From Sinorhizobium fredii USDA 257 (GTDB lineage: Bacteria > Pseudomonadota > Alphaproteobacteria > Rhizobiales > Rhizobiaceae): a DNA stretch of 64,000 bases. A program made the position numbers and the translations under genes. Under the pieces are notes generated by a model, which was given only the letters and a program-made list of their open reading frames with translations, ran no database searches and was not told the origin of the DNA. Positions 59,605 through 64,000 of this stretch are shown one piece after another. The DNA lies in the NCBI RefSeq assembly GCF_000265205.3, contig NC_018000.1, forward strand, positions 5,329,001 to 5,393,000. Reading direction: 5' to 3'. Every line of letters begins with the position of its first letter. Positions within the stretch are counted from its first letter, which is position 1.

Positions 59605-59980
59605 AAGAACTCCATCGTCCTGCTTCGGCAGGATCTCTTTTGAGGGCCGTGTCCGGTTGCGTGTTCCACGACTGTTTTTCATGTCCCCGGGACCTCGCCG
59701 GCAGGCCTTATCCAAGGCGGGATTGGAAACGCGATCGCGCTTCCGCCCCTCGCTCCAACTTTTTATTGAACGCCCTTCCGATCAAATCGGAAAATCGAGC
59801 GGCTTTACGCCATCTTTGGCACAAATGCACAACAAACTGCAGCAACACTATCATCAGAATTCATTACAGCGCGTTACCAAGCGCGCTCGCAACGGTCGCT
59901 GACCCGAAGCCGGCAAAAAGCCGCCGCTCCTTCCGGAAGCGGCGGCTCTGATGACATAGCCTGTTTCCCACCGGCTGCAA
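59605..59980. other. ftsH-glmM intergenic region
   Basis: About 375 bases. The part next to ftsH holds a strong terminator; the part before glmM should contain its promoter. No gene or RNA is recognised. Confidence 0.45.
59914..59947 (-). terminator. Terminator after ftsH
   Basis: AGCCGCCGCT and AGCGGCGGCT form a 10-base stem with a 9-base loop, followed on the reverse strand by TTTTT. It lies 34 bases after the ftsH stop. Confidence 0.85.
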
Positions 59981-61917
<1,937 letters not shown>

Positions 61918-62016
61918 CGAACTCCCCGGAACCTGTGACAGCCCGAGCTTTCGCCGGGCCGCTTTCTGTTCCTTAACATAGGGTTCCGGCAACGCCTTGC
62001 CAAGGAAAACCGCCGG

Positions 62017-63354
62017 TTACCCTGCCATTTCTGTCAAAACATCATCAACCGGCGGCGCGGGGTATCTGTCGCGCCCGAACAACAGCGCGATCGTGTCCGC
62101 CATGATCCTGTCGAAACCCGGCAAAAAGGTGTCATATGGGCCGATCCGGCACTCGAGCTTAGCCTCTGCGGCCTCGTAGCCGAGGCTGCCGATATCCGCT
62201 GGGGCGATACGCGGTGCCACCAGCGACGCCCTCTTGGCAACTCCCTGGGGCAGGCCTGCGGCAATAAGCCTCTGCCTCCACGCTCCGCCCTCAGCCTCCG
62301 CACTGACCGTCACCGCTTGGCCGGCGCTCGTCACGGTGAAACGGCCATCCCATGTGCCGCTCTCCCTTGCTCCTATCCTCAGAGCCGGTAGATTGCGTGC
62401 CTCCCGATAGAGATAAAGGCCGCCTCGGCGCCGGTCGAAGACCACGCGCCCTGCCGTCATGCGCCCTGCCTCACCCGATTGCAGAAAGCCTGCCAGGCGC
62501 TGGATCGTTGCGCGACCGGGCAGATGTTCACGGCCGCCGATGACCGCGCCGACGGTCAGCAAGGCGCGGCGCCAATCGGGATCGTCCATCCGTCCAGCCT
62601 GCGGCGCTGCGATCTCGGCGACGAGACACGCGTGAACGCGCAGATGCTCCGCCAACAAGGTAGCCGCCCTTATAGAGGAGGAGGCACGTTGCGACCCGCC
62701 ACGCTTAGAGGCCGGCGCAAAGCCCGACACTGCGAGGCTGGCGCGCACCCGGACGCGCTCGAACACGGGATTTTCATTGCTCGGATCGTCAAGCCAGCCG
62801 ATGCCGCGAGCCTCCAGGAAGGCGCGTATGTCGGCCCGTCCTACATAGAGGAATGGGCGCAAGACCCAGATACGGCGTCCGTAGAGCATCGCCGCCGCCA
62901 TCCCTGCACTGCCTTGCCCTTGCCCCTGGCCGCGAGCGCCGCGCATGGTGATCGTCTCGTTCTGATCATCGCGCGTGTGCCCGGTGACTATGCAATCGGC
63001 ACCGAAAAAGGCCGCTGCATCGGCCAGCAAGCCGTAGCGGCTGCGGCGGGCCGCCGCCTGAATGCCGGCGAGCGGTTTGTCGCCCTGCCAGCGACAGATG
63101 CGGTGGGGAATGCCGAGCCCGGCGCAAAAAGCCCCGACGGCCACGGCCTCATCGGCGGACTGCGGCCTCAAGGCGTGATCGACCGTGCAGGCGACAAGCG
63201 AGAACCCGTTGAATTCGGTTGCTTCGAGCGCCGCATGCAGCGCTACGAGAAGCCCCTTGGAATCGCTGCCACCGGAAATCGCGACGAGAATTCGGCTCGG
63301 CTTGATAAAGGAACTGAGAAAACGTCTTGCCGCAGCGATGACGGCGTCTGGCAT
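62017..63354 (-). CDS. tilS: tRNA(Ile)-lysidine synthetase TilS
   Basis: The protein has 445 residues. The PP-loop ATP motif is ILVAISGGSDSKGLLVALHA. Further family blocks are TVDHALRPQSADEA and DCIVTGHTRDDQNETITMR. It adds lysine to C34 of tRNA-Ile(CAU). The ATG at 63354 is favoured by GAGG nine bases upstream; a TTG at 63375 overlaps cpoB. Confidence 0.94.
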   Translation of the reverse strand: MPDAVIAAARRFLSSFIKPSRILVAISGGSDSKGLLVALHAALEATEFNGFSLVACTVDHALRPQSADEAVAVGAFCAGLGIPHRICRWQGDKPLAGIQAAARRSRYGLLADAAAFFGADCIVTGHTRDDQNETITMRGARGQGQGQGSAGMAAAMLYGRRIWVLRPFLYVGRADIRAFLEARGIGWLDDPSNENPVFERVRVRASLAVSGFAPASKRGGSQRASSSIRAATLLAEHLRVHACLVAEIAAPQAGRMDDPDWRRALLTVGAVIGGREHLPGRATIQRLAGFLQSGEAGRMTAGRVVFDRRRGGLYLYREARNLPALRIGARESGTWDGRFTVTSAGQAVTVSAEAEGGAWRQRLIAAGLPQGVAKRASLVAPRIAPADIGSLGYEAAEAKLECRIGPYDTFLPGFDRIMADTIALLFGRDRYPAPPVDDVLTEMAG

Positions 63355-63364
63355 CGGGTAGGCC

Positions 63365-64000
63365 TCAGCAGCCAAAGCGGCTCTGCTCGCTCGTCACCTT
63401 CGTCTTTACCGCGGCCGATGCCTTGGGGTATCGCTTGTTCACCTCGCGCAAGGTGGCGCAGGCGGTTTCCTTGTTGTCGAGAGCCCCGAGCGACATGCCG
63501 AGCTTGAGCAGCATCTCGGGCGCCTTGGGCGATTTGCCATAGGTCTGATGCGCGTTCAGAAAGGTCTTGGCGGACTCGCTGAACTTACCTTGGGAATACT
63601 GTGCCTCGCCCATCCAGAAGCTTGCGTCGGCCGCCTTGTCGCCCTCCGGAAAGGCGTCGAGATAATCGCGGAACTCCTGCTCGGCCATTCCGTAGTCGCC
63701 AGAGAGAACATGGCCATAGGCGGATTGGTAAAGATCGCCCGGATTGCTGAGCGCAGCCGTCTGCTGCTCGCTTCCGGGATTGGCGTTGAGGCCGGCATCG
63801 CCTTGACCGGCGATCCCCGTATCCACACCGGGAAGCGTGGCGTTGTCGCCGGGCCGTGTCTCTGTGGTCGCCGATACCGGGTTGCCGTTTTCGTCGAAGA
63901 TGATCTGGCCGAGCGTGCTTGGGGGCGGTGCCGCGCCCGTTGCGTTCGGATCGGCGCCGGCCATGTTCGTGCCGTCCGCCGGAGCAGTCGTCGGGCTATC
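63365..64000 (-). CDS. cpoB: Tol-Pal system protein CpoB/YbgF, 5' part beyond the window
   Basis: The reading is open from the right edge to a stop at 63365, giving at least 211 residues. The C-terminal part is a TPR array (SAYGHVLSGDYGMAEQEFRD, ASFWMGEAQYSQGKFSESAK, KAPEMLLKLGMSLGALDNKE), as in YbgF/CpoB, preceded by a low-complexity linker. The protein coordinates the Tol-Pal machine with cell-wall synthesis in the periplasm. The N-terminal signal and coiled coil are outside the window. Confidence 0.9.
   Translation of the reverse strand, partial: DSPTTAPADGTNMAGADPNATGAAPPPSTLGQIIFDENGNPVSATTETRPGDNATLPGVDTGIAGQGDAGLNANPGSEQQTAALSNPGDLYQSAYGHVLSGDYGMAEQEFRDYLDAFPEGDKAADASFWMGEAQYSQGKFSESAKTFLNAHQTYGKSPKAPEMLLKLGMSLGALDNKETACATLREVNKRYPKASAAVKTKVTSEQSRFGC

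Overview
The window looks like a chromosomal segment of an alphaproteobacterium of the Rhizobiaceae, closest in gene content and order to Sinorhizobium/Ensifer. The basis is the gene set sciP, fliJ-like, ctrA, receiver, chpT, eipA, then rluD, rpoH, purA, serA, serC, glmM, ftsH, tilS and cpoB, together with uniformly high GC and GGAG-type ribosome binding sites. Naming rests on recognised motifs and family resemblance; no database search was possible.

The window has two halves. Positions 1 to about 37,100 are accessory and metabolic. They hold a SorC-type sugar regulator divergent from a cut-off HAD phosphatase, an ECF sigma/anti-sigma operon with a secreted Ser/Asn-repeat protein beside a divergent subtilase, and a set of small stress and housekeeping genes. 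A long respiratory block (9.5-26.6 kb) follows. It carries a ZIP-type transporter, a lipoprotein sugar dehydrogenase, a triheme cytochrome c, a caa3-type oxidase with fused subunits I and III, a second triheme cytochrome, and two molybdenum hydroxylases (IorAB-like and PaoABC-like) with Tat signals. After that come the paired membrane genes TIGR02587/TIGR02588, a DUF2161 nuclease-fold gene, a sugar ABC transporter with an unusual permease, a LysR regulator, DUF924, a truncated oxidoreductase and an IS481-type element. The IS lies directly against the 3' end of a tRNA-Met gene, which may mark the border of the accessory region.

Positions 37,100 to 64,000 are core chromosome. tRNA-Met and mnmA are followed by the cell-cycle block sciP, fliJ-like, ctrA, receiver, chpT and eipA. 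CtrA-like boxes and CcrM (GANTC) sites lie upstream of sciP, ctrA and chpT/eipA. Then come trmH-like, rluD, rpoH with a structured 5' UTR, a large acidic membrane protein, purA, an EamA exporter, serA and serC with a serC-motif leader RNA, two beta-barrel outer-membrane proteins, glmM, ftsH, tilS and cpoB, which runs off the right edge.

The respiratory block reads as one periplasmic electron path: aldehyde, N-heterocycle and sugar oxidation feed c-type cytochromes, which feed the caa3 oxidase. Two genes appear frameshifted. ftsH is broken inside its Walker A motif, which in an essential gene is most likely a sequence error. The IS481 transposase is shifted near its C-terminus. I saw no CRISPR array, phage structural cluster, integrase or rRNA.
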